NCBI GenBank assembly: GCA_024280835.1
Contig: JAJRPJ010000012.1
Span: 62,001 to 126,000, forward strand
Length of the DNA: 64,000 nucleotides
Direction of reading: 5' to 3'
Source: Candidatus Zixiibacteriota bacterium
GTDB taxonomy: Bacteria > Zixibacteria > MSB-5A5 > GN15 > JACZUZ01
The translations under genes were made by a program, and so were the position numbers. The notes beneath the pieces are model-generated. The model searched no databases, was not told the origin of the DNA, and worked only from the letters and a program-made list of their open reading frames with translations. Below, piece by piece: positions 1-8,068 of the stretch. Position 1 is the first letter of the stretch. Each line of letters begins with the position of its first letter.

Positions 1-516
1 CCGCCTGTCCAAAGTCATGCTTAGTCTTTTTGTATTGGAATCCGTAAGTTTGAGAGTCGAATTCTTATTGCTATACTCTGAACCTTTGGTTTTCGAATTC
101 CCCATACGATTTATCATCTTGAGCGTTTCCGAAACCAAATACCGAGACTTTTCAATCAAAAACGAATTGCGCTGGCGGCCTTCCTCAATTTTTTCATTGA
201 TATCTAATATTGTGTCTCTCATGAGGTTTAATTGGGCGCCTTGTTCATCGCTAACTGATTCTAGCAAGCGTGTAACAGTGATATCTCCATCAATGTCGTT
301 CTGTCGTGCTATTTTCTCAACAAGATTGCGCCTGCGTAAATCCAGAATATGGCTATGAGCAAACTTCTCTCGTTGCTCTATAGTCACTTGATTCAAGCCG
401 TCTATATTATTGCTTACCAGCATATCTCGCTGACGATCGAGCAAATCAAGGAACGACGAAAACAATTCCGCCTCTTGATTAAGCACTGCTATTAATTCAC
501 TCACATCTGTCGCCAT
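1..516 (-). CDS. flgN: FlgN-like flagellar export chaperone (3' end outside window)
   Basis: An open minus-strand frame starts at ATG 514-516 and runs without a stop to base 1, giving about 172 residues. A GGAG ribosome site lies 8 bases before the ATG. The product starts MATDVSELIAVLNQEAELF and is almost wholly charged helix with heptad-like spacing, as in the FlgN family, whose members hold the hook-filament junction proteins FlgK and FlgL before export. Its place just downstream of flgJ, where many bacteria keep flgN before flgK, supports the call. The Ser/Thr/Lys-rich C-terminal stretch (about residue 140 on) is longer than usual for FlgN. The call rests on composition and position, not on a sharp motif. 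Confidence 0.72.
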   Translation of the reverse strand, partial: MATDVSELIAVLNQEAELFSSFLDLLDRQRDMLVSNNIDGLNQVTIEQREKFAHSHILDLRRRNLVEKIARQNDIDGDITVTRLLESVSDEQGAQLNLMRDTILDINEKIEEGRQRNSFLIEKSRYLVSETLKMINRMGNSKTKGSEYSNKNSTLKLTDSNTKRLSMTLDRR

Positions 517-659
517 TGTTTATGCTCCGTTATCTCTACGATCGTTATCAGATTTCTCTTGGTCTCTCAGACCGTTTAACGCCTCGTTGGTATGGGAATC
601 ATCCTATATGGGAAGTTTCCCCTACTTCTTGTGTCGGTAATTGATTAACTTCCTTTAGA

Positions 660-1070
660 CTACTGCTTATCCTTCATGATCTTAAGCGTCTGCTGGTTAG
701 ATTCTGCCCCTTTGACCTCGTTGGGGTACTTCGCCTCGATTCGTTTGACTAGATTTTTGTACATAATATCCCCTAGTCCTCCAGTGGATCCAGTTGCCAT
801 CTTTTGTGCCAATTCTTCATCAAACATTGACTGGTAAATGTCTTTTCCGAGTCCAGACCCACCCATTGCTCCATTTTCTTCACCCTTAGGAATCGTCTGA
901 CGCATAGATTTCAGCATTGACGACATGAAAAATGATTCAAATTCATGTGTAGCCTTTTTTAATTTGACTTTGTCACGCTCTAAATCGCTCATAGCTCGCT
1001 TTTGAGGATTGAGCTTTTCAGGCTTGGCAGACTTTATTTCAATCGGAATTGATAAACTTATCGGTTTCAT
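660..1070 (-). CDS. flgJ: FlgJ-type rod-binding protein (N-terminal domain only)
   Basis: 136 residues. The core from about residue 38 (ATHEFESFFMSSMLKSMRQT) to 110 matches the rod-binding domain of FlgJ, including the GGSGLGKDIYQSMFDEELA segment, which acts as a scaffold or cap for rod assembly in the periplasm. The peptidoglycan hydrolase domain of enterobacterial FlgJ is absent; single-domain forms are common outside gamma- and betaproteobacteria, where a separate lytic enzyme does the cutting. It lies 33 bases downstream of flgI in the same operon. The ribosome site is weak (GAAAG about 9 bases before the ATG), which suggests translation coupled to flgI. Confidence 0.88.
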   Translation of the reverse strand: MKPISLSIPIEIKSAKPEKLNPQKRAMSDLERDKVKLKKATHEFESFFMSSMLKSMRQTIPKGEENGAMGGSGLGKDIYQSMFDEELAQKMATGSTGGLGDIMYKNLVKRIEAKYPNEVKGAESNQQTLKIMKDKQ

Positions 1071-1103
1071 TGGTTAACTTTCAGATAATTGATGTTATTC
1101 CGA

Positions 1104-2267
1104 TTAGAGAATTATCAATTCCGCTCTCAATGCGCCAGCCTGTTTCAGCGCCTGAAAAATTGCAATAATATCGCGAGGAGCTGCGCCGATTGTGTTAAGC
1201 GCTTGGGCAACATCGGCGATTGAGACAGCTTCATCCATAAACATGACACGCGCGGTTTCATCCTGAACCGAAATTTGTGACTCAGAAGTCACTACAGTCT
1301 CACCAAGAGAAAATGCCTCTGGCTGTGAGATTACTGGTGTGACGCTAATGTTGATCGTTATAGTTCCATGAGCAATCGCTACAGGAGCGATTGAGACATG
1401 TTCGCCAGCCACAATCGTTCCTGTTTTCTCATTGATCACGACACGAGCGGCAACATCTGGATTGACTTTCAATTGACCTATCGTCGAAATGAACTTTATT
1501 CGTTCAATTGGAGAGCGCAGTGAATCAGGGAGATCGATTTTTATATTTGCGTCATCCAGTGGATAGGCAATTTCGCCATAGATAATATTGATTTTTTGGG
1601 CAACTCGTGACGAAGTGGTAAAGTCTGGCGCATTCAAAGTAAGTTCAATCTCTTTCGCAGTTTCGACACCTTCAATTGGTTGCGGCAATTTCGCAGTGAT
1701 ACGCGCTCCATTGGGCACGCGTCCAACTAGCGTATAGTTATTGACAATCCGATTACCATCATCCACTTGAACATTAAAGCCACCGATTGACACAGGCCCT
1801 TGGGCAACACCATATGACTTGCCCGTAATATCCGACAAAGGTGTCATCAACAAAGTTCCGCCTTGAAGTGATTGGGCGTCACCTATCGAACTAACTGTCA
1901 CATCCACCAAAGTTCCAGGCTTAGTTGTATTGCTGACTCTCGCTGTAACAATTACAGAGGCGACGTTTTTGACCTTAATGATATTGGCATTGACGGTCAG
2001 ACCCATACGTTCAATCATATTGGCCAATGATTGTGCTGTGAAGGTCGCCTTTTTCCCATCTCCAGTGCCGTCTAGTCCGATTATCAGTCCATATCCAATC
2101 AAATCAACCGATTGTTGATTTTTGATTGAAACAATGTCCTTTATCCGTACAGAGGCGAAAAGTGACGAATGCAATAGTAATACCGCACACATAATCACCA
2201 ATGAACGATTGAAAGTGTTATTGCTTGTCCTATATCTCTTGCTTGTTGGCATATATTTTTCTTCCAT
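1104..2267 (-). CDS. flgI: Flagellar P-ring protein FlgI
   Basis: 387 residues with an N-terminal signal peptide (hydrophobic stretch about residues 22-38, cleavage near LFAS) followed by the conserved FlgI start VRIKDIVSIKNQQSVDLIGY and GLDGTGD. FlgI forms the periplasmic P-ring bushing around the rod in peptidoglycan. The family pattern is intact to the C-terminus (SIADVAQALNTIGAAPRDII, ending AELIIL). The protein lacks the conserved cysteine pair used by the E. coli protein for disulphide stability. An alternative ATG five codons downstream (2252) has a better spaced GGAAG and could be the true start. It follows flgH by 24 bases. Confidence 0.95.
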   Translation of the reverse strand: MEEKYMPTSKRYRTSNNTFNRSLVIMCAVLLLHSSLFASVRIKDIVSIKNQQSVDLIGYGLIIGLDGTGDGKKATFTAQSLANMIERMGLTVNANIIKVKNVASVIVTARVSNTTKPGTLVDVTVSSIGDAQSLQGGTLLMTPLSDITGKSYGVAQGPVSIGGFNVQVDDGNRIVNNYTLVGRVPNGARITAKLPQPIEGVETAKEIELTLNAPDFTTSSRVAQKINIIYGEIAYPLDDANIKIDLPDSLRSPIERIKFISTIGQLKVNPDVAARVVINEKTGTIVAGEHVSIAPVAIAHGTITINISVTPVISQPEAFSLGETVVTSESQISVQDETARVMFMDEAVSIADVAQALNTIGAAPRDIIAIFQALKQAGALRAELIIL

Positions 2268-2291
2268 GATTCATATATCCGTCGTTCAATC

Positions 2292-2879
2292 CTAGAACAA
2301 CCAACCCAGTAAACGAGTTACTATACCTGGGCGACTTGAGTTTTGGCTTGGGCCTTCTCCGTCATAAGTAATAGCTGCATCGGCTATCAAGTACGAGTCG
2401 ACCGTATTTTCTGGTGTTACGTCACGCGTACGAACAACACCTTCAAGTGTCATGTTTTCAGTATTTGGCCCAACGCCAACGCTACGGCTTCCCTTTATGA
2501 TCAAGTCTCCGTTGGTCTTGACACCAACTACAGTCACTGTCATTTTTGCGCGTAATGACTGATTTTTCCGGACTTCCCCCTTACCGTTATAAGAATTATC
2601 ACTTGTTGTGCTGACTCCGAAAAGTGGAATAAAGTCAAGTACACCACTTCCAGGACTACCACTTACTGACGCTTCAACTGTTTCTTCATTCTTGGTTAAT
2701 GAACGATTTGTAGCATTAGTTAGTTCAAAAATCAGAACCGTTAGGTTATCACCAACAGCATTGGCTTTGATATCAGTAAACAAGGATTGGCTTTGTCCGA
2801 ATCCTGCTCCAAAGACTTTTAACGTGTAAGGCAACAGTATAAAGACAGCCACCAGAAATACAATTTTCTTAAGTTTCAT
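2292..2879 (-). CDS. flgH: Flagellar L-ring protein FlgH, no lipobox
   Basis: 195 residues from ATG 2877-2879, which has AGGTGA five bases upstream; an in-frame GTG at 2886-2888 would add three residues and abuts the flgA stop. The protein has a signal peptide (MKLKKIVFLVAVFILLPYTL) and the FlgH core: SLFTDIKANAVGDNLTVLIF, LRAKMTVTVVGVKTNGDLII, then the DVTPENTVDSYLIADAAITY segment near the C-terminus. FlgH forms the L-ring in the outer membrane and is normally a lipoprotein. Here no cysteine occurs anywhere in the protein, so lipid anchoring is not possible. It sits between flgA and flgI in the usual order. Confidence 0.93.
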   Translation of the reverse strand: MKLKKIVFLVAVFILLPYTLKVFGAGFGQSQSLFTDIKANAVGDNLTVLIFELTNATNRSLTKNEETVEASVSGSPGSGVLDFIPLFGVSTTSDNSYNGKGEVRKNQSLRAKMTVTVVGVKTNGDLIIKGSRSVGVGPNTENMTLEGVVRTRDVTPENTVDSYLIADAAITYDGEGPSQNSSRPGIVTRLLGWLF

Positions 2880-2888
2880 GCTTCTCAC

Positions 2889-3692
2889 CTATCTTCTTGC
2901 GCTGTGCGCTCGTATTGTGACAACTCCAACCCCAGAAATCGTGGCGGCTATTATCTTCTTTGATGACAAATTTCTAACTCTGACAATTTCTCCGATTACA
3001 CCCTTGCCAAGAGCTTTACCTAGTGCATTCAATACCAACGCTCCGCGTTCGTATTTTATGAGAACCTCGTCGCCAGGCTCAATATCAGGTACCTGTTCGA
3101 GCATTTCAGCTGTTACAACCTCCCCAGCGCGTGCATTACGCCTAAATTGCATCCCAGCCATTTCATTAATCGACAATAGAGGCTCTTCGACAATTTTGGT
3201 TACATCACGAAATTCAATTTCTGTAATCGCTAGCGTTGAAGACGCACCGCGTCTTGTCGTTTTCTTGAGAGTCAAAACAGAATCAAACCTTTGTGCGTAC
3301 AATGTCACCTGGCCATGACGTTCTCGGCCGTCGCTTTGATAAAGATAGACGACCACGGGATACAGCCCCTTAGGTTCAGTTGTCAACAAGAGACGGACGC
3401 GCAGGGAGTCGATTGATGCTTTTGTAATATCACCGTCCACAAAGGTATTGCGCCGAATGCTGAAGAGACAATGCACTTTGTCCAGCTTTGAACTGTCAGA
3501 CACCGCTTCCATTACTAACTTTTCAAAATCATCCATCGCAAGAGCGCTTTGGGCTCTGGTTGGCGCCATCATCAACACAACTTGTAAGAACGCAATCAAT
3601 GTCAGTAATACTCTAATAGATGCTGAGACTGTTTTGGTTCGTATTTTGTTGCTACAAATTACGTTTTGTTTTTCTTTACTTAACTGTATCAT
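2889..3692 (-). CDS. flgA: FlgA, periplasmic chaperone for P-ring assembly
   Basis: 267 residues. A signal peptide or membrane anchor spans about residues 25-47. The C-terminal half contains an SAF-type fold: the segment MAGMQFRRNARAGEVVTAEM at about residues 179-198, followed by DIEPGDEVLIKYERGALVL and GVIGEIVRVRNLSSKKII. This matches FlgA, which binds FlgI in the periplasm and promotes P-ring closure. The N-terminal half is less conserved, as in the family. The stop codon abuts the flgH coding start, so the pair is probably translationally coupled, and the order flgF-flgG-flgA-flgH-flgI is a common one. Confidence 0.92.
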   Translation of the reverse strand: MIQLSKEKQNVICSNKIRTKTVSASIRVLLTLIAFLQVVLMMAPTRAQSALAMDDFEKLVMEAVSDSSKLDKVHCLFSIRRNTFVDGDITKASIDSLRVRLLLTTEPKGLYPVVVYLYQSDGRERHGQVTLYAQRFDSVLTLKKTTRRGASSTLAITEIEFRDVTKIVEEPLLSINEMAGMQFRRNARAGEVVTAEMLEQVPDIEPGDEVLIKYERGALVLNALGKALGKGVIGEIVRVRNLSSKKIIAATISGVGVVTIRAHSARR

Positions 3693-3713
3693 ACAAATTA
3701 TCTCATTCTTGTA

Positions 3714-4502
3714 TTATCGTTTGAGATTATTGGCTATTTGCGTCATGTCTTCGCTTGTTTGAATCGCCTTGGAGTTGATTTCATAGGCGCGTTGAGCGAT
3801 AATCATGTTGACCATCTCATCGACAACTTCAACATTTGACACTTCAAGCGCCCCTTGATCTAATCTGCCAAGACCGTCCTGCGTTGGTGTACCTGTAATG
3901 GCTAGGCCTGATGCGGGAGTGACTGTAAAAAGGTTATGCCCAACGGCGCTAAGTCCAGCAGGATTAACAAACCGCGCCAATTGAATTTGACCTAATGACT
4001 GCGGATCTGAGTTCCCGGGTATCAGCACAGTAACTTCACCATCTAAACCGATTGAAATCGAGGTCGCGTTTTCTGGTATTGTGATATCCGGATCCAAGAA
4101 AAACCCATCACTCGTAACCAGTTGCCCAGTAGAGCTAATTTTGAAGGCTCCATCTCGCGTGTAAGCATTGGTGCCATCAGGCATTCTGATTTGGAAAAAT
4201 CCATTTCCTGAAATCGCCAAGTCTAATGGATTTCCTGTCGTGGTCAAATCGCCTGGAGAATAGTCACGAACTGTGGCCACAGCACGAGCTCCATAGCCGA
4301 CCGCCAGGTCAGTCGGAGCTTGCGATCCGACCGCTGTGGTGCTACCTGCTCTACGGTAATTCTGGTAGAGCACGTCCTGAAACTCAACCTTAGAACGCTT
4401 GAATCCAGTAGTGTTTACGTTCGCGAGATTGTTCGCGATATTGTCGACGTTTAATTGCTGGGCCACCATGCCCGAAGCCGCTGTACGCATTGCTTTAATC
4501 AT
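3714..4502 (-). CDS. flgG: Flagellar distal rod protein FlgG
   Basis: 262 residues from ATG 4500-4502, chosen because AGGAG lies 6 bases upstream and because FlgG proteins begin MIKAMRTAASGM; a longer in-frame start at 4532 is disfavoured. The protein has the N-terminal rod motif NIANNLANVNTTGFKRSKVE, the central FLGWRING-type region (ISGNGFFQI, YTRDGAF) and the C-terminal coiled region EMVNMIIAQRAYEINSKAIQ. FlgG builds the distal rod that crosses the P and L rings. It lies 54 bases downstream of flgF. Confidence 0.96.
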   Translation of the reverse strand: MIKAMRTAASGMVAQQLNVDNIANNLANVNTTGFKRSKVEFQDVLYQNYRRAGSTTAVGSQAPTDLAVGYGARAVATVRDYSPGDLTTTGNPLDLAISGNGFFQIRMPDGTNAYTRDGAFKISSTGQLVTSDGFFLDPDITIPENATSISIGLDGEVTVLIPGNSDPQSLGQIQLARFVNPAGLSAVGHNLFTVTPASGLAITGTPTQDGLGRLDQGALEVSNVEVVDEMVNMIIAQRAYEINSKAIQTSEDMTQIANNLKR

Positions 4503-4556
4503 ATTATCTCCTATTCCATTCTCCGCACTCAACGAGGAGCGCTTTGATCATGGGAA

Positions 4557-5288
4557 TTACTGTGTTCTTCCTACTTCACTTATGAGACGTCCAAGTGATT
4601 CGTCTTGAGTCTGTAATGCTTTTGAATCGGCCTCATAATTTCGATAACTTGAAATCATCTCTACCATTTGCATAACGACATCTACATTTGAACCTTCAAC
4701 AAATCCTTGCCGCACAGCAAAATTCACTGCTGCAGTTAATTCAACACCTTCAGGGATTTGATATTTGCCGGGACGCACTTTTTCTAGAGTCGTAGGATCT
4801 TCGACTGTCACAACATTCAGGCGACTAATTTCTGCACCGTCAACTGAGACAACACCATCGTCAGAGACACTGACATCACCAGGGGGCAGCAAAATCGGCC
4901 CACTGTCACTAAGGACCATGTCGCCATCGGTAGTCACCATGAAACCCAAAACATCACGCGTAAAGACACCATCACGTGTCAGGGCTGAATCTCCTGACGA
5001 ATCCTGTGTGACAAAAAAGCCTGGCCCGTCTATCGCTATATCTAGCGGGTTGCCTGTTTGATCCAATGAACCTTGTCCGTAATCTGTGTAGACTTGATCA
5101 AGCATTGGTCTCTCCCAATCAGATTTGCCAGGTAGGTTATTAGCCTGCGCTTTGCTAAGCTCGGACATGAACACAGAATCCTTCTTGAATCCTGGTGTAG
5201 AAGCGTTGGCAATATTATTAGCAATCACTTCTTGCTGACGAATTCTCGGTATCATTGCCGAGGCGCTATTGTAGATTCCTTTTATCAT
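4557..5288 (-). CDS. flgF: Flagellar proximal rod protein FlgF (FlgG paralogue)
   Basis: 243 residues, starting MIKGIYNSASAMIPRIRQQE, with ANNIANASTPGFKKDS at the N-terminus, AIDGPGFFV and LTRDGVFTRD in the middle and EMISSYRNYEADSKALQ at the C-terminus. These are the hallmarks of the FlgF/FlgG rod family, and position before flgG supports the FlgF role in the proximal rod. A GGAGGAG ribosome site lies 7 bases before the ATG. This is the first gene of the flgFGAHIJN operon: a -24/-12 promoter lies about 25 bases upstream. Confidence 0.93.
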   Translation of the reverse strand: MIKGIYNSASAMIPRIRQQEVIANNIANASTPGFKKDSVFMSELSKAQANNLPGKSDWERPMLDQVYTDYGQGSLDQTGNPLDIAIDGPGFFVTQDSSGDSALTRDGVFTRDVLGFMVTTDGDMVLSDSGPILLPPGDVSVSDDGVVSVDGAEISRLNVVTVEDPTTLEKVRPGKYQIPEGVELTAAVNFAVRQGFVEGSNVDVVMQMVEMISSYRNYEADSKALQTQDESLGRLISEVGRTQ

Positions 5289-5310
5289 ATTCTGACTCCT
5301 CCAGCGACGT

Positions 5311-5331
5311 GTATTGCAAGAGTAGCGCCGA
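5311..5331 (-). promoter_or_regulatory. Sigma54 (-24/-12) promoter of the flgF operon
   Basis: On the minus strand the element reads TCGGCGC, five bases, TTGCAATAC: GG at 5329-5328 and GC at 5317-5316 separated by exactly ten bases, the invariant sigma54 spacing. The -12 half is a full TTGC. Transcription would start near 5305, leaving about 17 untranslated bases that contain the GGAGGAG ribosome site. A second element at 14762-14782 matches it at 17 of 21 positions. A sigma54 activator gene lies at 16770-18146. Confidence 0.72.
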
Positions 5332-5543
5332 CATAGGGCGACTCTTCCCTATCGCGCTGTCAGAGTTGACGTTATGAGATTCTTCCTGTATGAGAGATAG
5401 GTTGTGAGAAGCTGATAACGGAAAGATTTTCAGACACAAGCGGAAATCTCTGCCGAATATCGGCGATAAGGCCTATTGGGATGCCAGTAATTGTGTAGCT
5501 AGAAAAATGATTTGTAACGCGGATGTGAGACAAATAGGTTGGG

Positions 5544-5777
5544 CTATTTCAAATCAAGGTTTTGATCTTCGGCGCGAACTTTATCTATCAGTGAGTTCAT
5601 GGCTCTATCAAAATCTGGCCCAGAAAGGCCTTGATTATTGGAGCGCAAATACAATGCGCAGTCAGCCTTGAATCCATAGCAGTTGAGTGCATCTGCTAAG
5701 TAGCAACAACGAATATACGCGCAGCGCTCGTGGCGCTTGGCAAGAGTTGGAGTTATTTTGGTCCGTTCCATATTCAT
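5544..5777 (-). CDS. Small Cys-rich hypothetical protein
   Basis: I do not recognise this gene. From the first good ATG (5775-5777) it encodes 77 residues; a second ATG follows two codons later, and an in-frame TTG at 5871-5873 would give 109. No convincing ribosome site precedes any of them. The product is soluble with no signal peptide, and has the striking run C-x4-CC-x7-C-x5-C (RCAYIRCCYLADALNCYGF, then KADC), which could bind a metal or iron-sulfur cluster. It lies upstream of flgF on the same strand, 255 bases away, and is separated from flgF by the sigma54 promoter, so it is probably not part of that operon. Confidence 0.5.
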   Translation of the reverse strand: MNMERTKITPTLAKRHERCAYIRCCYLADALNCYGFKADCALYLRSNNQGLSGPDFDRAMNSLIDKVRAEDQNLDLK

Positions 5778-6191
5778 TCTATCGGTCTGACTGATTATCA
5801 GTTGAGTCAGAATTTTGAAGACCCTAGATGAAGATGGAAGCGCATGAAATTGCATAGTTTGGCCGCTATACAAAATCTAGGTGCTTTGATACTGTGGACT
5901 ACCAATTAAAACAAAAAATCGCACGACCGTAACACGTTACACCACAACTCATTACATGGGGCAGTCAACATATTTCCCAACTGCACAGCGAAATCTCTCA
6001 TAATAGCGCTATCTTTGCTTTGAAGGTCTCCGAAGTCCGTCGCATTGGCTATAGTGAATTAGTTATATGCGTAGCGCCTTATCACAAAAGTATTATCACA
6101 AAAATACTTACATTTAGATGGAGCCGTAAAACACCCCAAGAGATGGGAACAGAAGGAAGTAACATCGGAGAACAGTGAGGATTTCATTGAT
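5778..6191. other. Intergenic region upstream of the cohesin-like gene
   Basis: About 410 bases with no convincing gene. It is AT-rich. Positions 6088-6109 hold an inverted repeat (AAGTATT, eight bases, AATACTT), and TATCACAAAA occurs twice (6080-6089 and 6094-6103) 14 bases apart. These could bind a regulator of the gene starting at 6192, but I see no clear -35/-10 pair. Confidence 0.4.
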
Positions 6192-7577
6192 ATGAGACAT
6201 TCAATAAGACTATATTCGCACCCTGACATTGTCAGCGAAGTTGCCCATAGATTCAAATTCATGGCAGCTCTACTGGTTTTCGTTTTGGCGCTTTTTAGCT
6301 TCCCAGGTGAGGCCTTTGGCGTTGGTCAGGTTGGCATTGACCCAGGCATTCGTGACACTGTGAGCATTGAGGCTGTCGAAGGTCTTCGTGGCGGCTCTAT
6401 AGTAGTCCCAGTGAATATGTTCGCCGACGAAACTCTAGGTGGCGTGACTCTAGTTTTCAACTACGACCCCGTGGCGCTCAACCTAGACTCCCTCTCTTTC
6501 GCTGGGACGCGCGGCGAGCCACTATCCAGCAGATTTGTTAATATTGATTCTTCGCTTGGGACTGTTAACGCCGCGGCGTTTAGTTTCACCAACGTCATCA
6601 CTCCAGGCTCGGGAGTAATAGTCAATATGCACTTTACGATAGCTGACTCAGCTGTTGCTGGTATCTATACTGTTGACACTACGACAATAGTTCCGCAAGG
6701 AGGCCCCGGCATCTTACAGACATCGTTTAGCAGTGTCCAAACCGACACTATTGGCGCTGCGACAATATTTCCCGAATTCATAGCGGGCGCTATTACAATA
6801 GTTGAACGCGCGGCGACTTTTGATTCGATTTGGGTGGACACTGTCACAGCCATTCAAGGAGAGACAATCACTGTAGATGTCTTTTTGCACAATGAACTAT
6901 CGTTAACAGTAATCAAAATCCCTCTACATTATGCTTCATCGAAATTGATTTTTGACACTGTTCTTTTTGCTGGCACTCGTGGAATATTAGCTGGGCAATT
7001 GCGTCAGAGCCAAAACAATACCGATTCACAGGCTGTTTTGATTACTCTTGAATATTTGGACAGTTCTCCACTGACGCCAGGCGACGGCCCTATCGCACGC
7101 CTGCGTTTCACTGTTGACAATACCACGCCAATTGGAACTATCTCGATTGATACATCAGCCTTCTTGGGCTTTGTGCCACTTGAATTGATTACAACAGTCG
7201 CCGACGGTTCGTTCCGCTTCACGCCGATATTTCATGCTGGAGCCATCGTTGTCGACATTCAAACAGGCGTTGACGACGATGAGCAATCGACATTGCCGAC
7301 AGAGTTTCGACTCGAACAAAACTATCCGAATCCATTCAATCCGACAACCAAAATACCTTTTGCATTACCCAAAGGTAGTGATGTCACGTTGGAGGTTTTT
7401 AACATCTTAGGTCAAAGAGTTCGCACTCTTTGTGATGGCTATCGCTCACCAGGAGAGCATGTAATTGAATTTGATGGTCTAAATGACAATGGGACTAGCA
7501 TTGCATCGGGGTTGTACTTCTATCGACTGAATGCGGGGGACGTTACAACAACTCGCAAGATGACATTGTTGAAATAA
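6192..7577 (+). CDS. Secreted protein with two cohesin-like domains and a FlgD-like/T9SS sorting domain
   Basis: 461 residues. After a 23-residue N-terminal stretch comes a signal peptide (about 24-44). Two repeated beta-sandwich units follow (about 55-205 and 210-350); each has a strand resembling GGVTLVFNYDPVAL or KIPLHYASSKLIF and then a shared FAGTRG, as in cohesin-type domains that bind dockerins. The C-terminal 90 residues start FRLEQNYPNPFNPTT and contain VFNILGQRVRTL and SGLYFYRL, the FlgD-like immunoglobulin fold used as a type IX-type sorting signal in FCB bacteria. It is probably a surface or secreted protein. It is the only plus-strand gene in the flagellar region and converges on fliJ, 26 bases from its stop. 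GAGG 11 bases upstream may serve as ribosome site. Confidence 0.8.
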   Translation: MRHSIRLYSHPDIVSEVAHRFKFMAALLVFVLALFSFPGEAFGVGQVGIDPGIRDTVSIEAVEGLRGGSIVVPVNMFADETLGGVTLVFNYDPVALNLDSLSFAGTRGEPLSSRFVNIDSSLGTVNAAAFSFTNVITPGSGVIVNMHFTIADSAVAGIYTVDTTTIVPQGGPGILQTSFSSVQTDTIGAATIFPEFIAGAITIVERAATFDSIWVDTVTAIQGETITVDVFLHNELSLTVIKIPLHYASSKLIFDTVLFAGTRGILAGQLRQSQNNTDSQAVLITLEYLDSSPLTPGDGPIARLRFTVDNTTPIGTISIDTSAFLGFVPLELITTVADGSFRFTPIFHAGAIVVDIQTGVDDDEQSTLPTEFRLEQNYPNPFNPTTKIPFALPKGSDVTLEVFNILGQRVRTLCDGYRSPGEHVIEFDGLNDNGTSIASGLYFYRLNAGDVTTTRKMTLLK

Positions 7578-7603
7578 TATTTGGCGTCTCAAGTCCCGCC
7601 AAC

Positions 7604-8068
7604 TTACGAATCAGTACGCCTACTCGCATTACGAACATATTGCACTGCTCCAAGCTCATCTAATTCTTGTTGCTCGGCTTTGTCCATTTCCTGCAAGTGA
7701 ACCGATTCCAACTTTTCTTTGTAGCGCTCTAAGGTCTTCTTCTCTCTCGAAGAGACAATAAGTTCTTGACGTTTCACTTCAGCGTCCTTTTCTAGTGCTC
7801 GCATGATTTCAGTCGTCACTTTCACTTCACCACGTAGACGATTGAAATAGCGTGAATATGCGCGCAATCGCACAACATTCAGACCTGTACCAACTAAGAA
7901 TTCATTTTCTTCGGCCGCGCAACGGTCGCGTTCTATATCTAATCCATCCAATGCCCGTTGACGATCATCGACTAGCTTGACTGCATCGCCATATTCGCCT
8001 CGCTTAAGCGATTCCATACGTTCTTTGAGCTTGAGAACTTTCTCAAGACGAAATGAAAACTTCTTCAT
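7604..8068 (-). CDS. fliJ: Flagellar export chaperone/stalk protein FliJ
   Basis: 154 residues, starting MKKFSFRLEKVLKLKERMES and almost entirely charged alpha-helix. FliJ forms an antiparallel coiled coil that sits in the centre of the FliI hexamer and links it to the export gate. The start overlaps the fliI stop by one base (TAATG), so translation is coupled. The FxF-LxKVLxLK opening is the most recognisable feature of this weakly conserved family. Confidence 0.88.
   Translation of the reverse strand: MKKFSFRLEKVLKLKERMESLKRGEYGDAVKLVDDRQRALDGLDIERDRCAAEENEFLVGTGLNVVRLRAYSRYFNRLRGEVKVTTEIMRALEKDAEVKRQELIVSSREKKTLERYKEKLESVHLQEMDKAEQQELDELGAVQYVRNASRRTDS

Noticed and set aside
17-358. Plus-strand frame of 113 codons at the left edge
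   Set aside because: It is antisense to the open flgN-like frame, which has a good ribosome site and family-like composition.
5455-5475. GCCGATAT resembling a sigma28 -10 box
   Set aside because: No TAAA-type -35 lies 15 bases upstream on the same strand, and the sigma54 element nearer to flgF explains the operon better.
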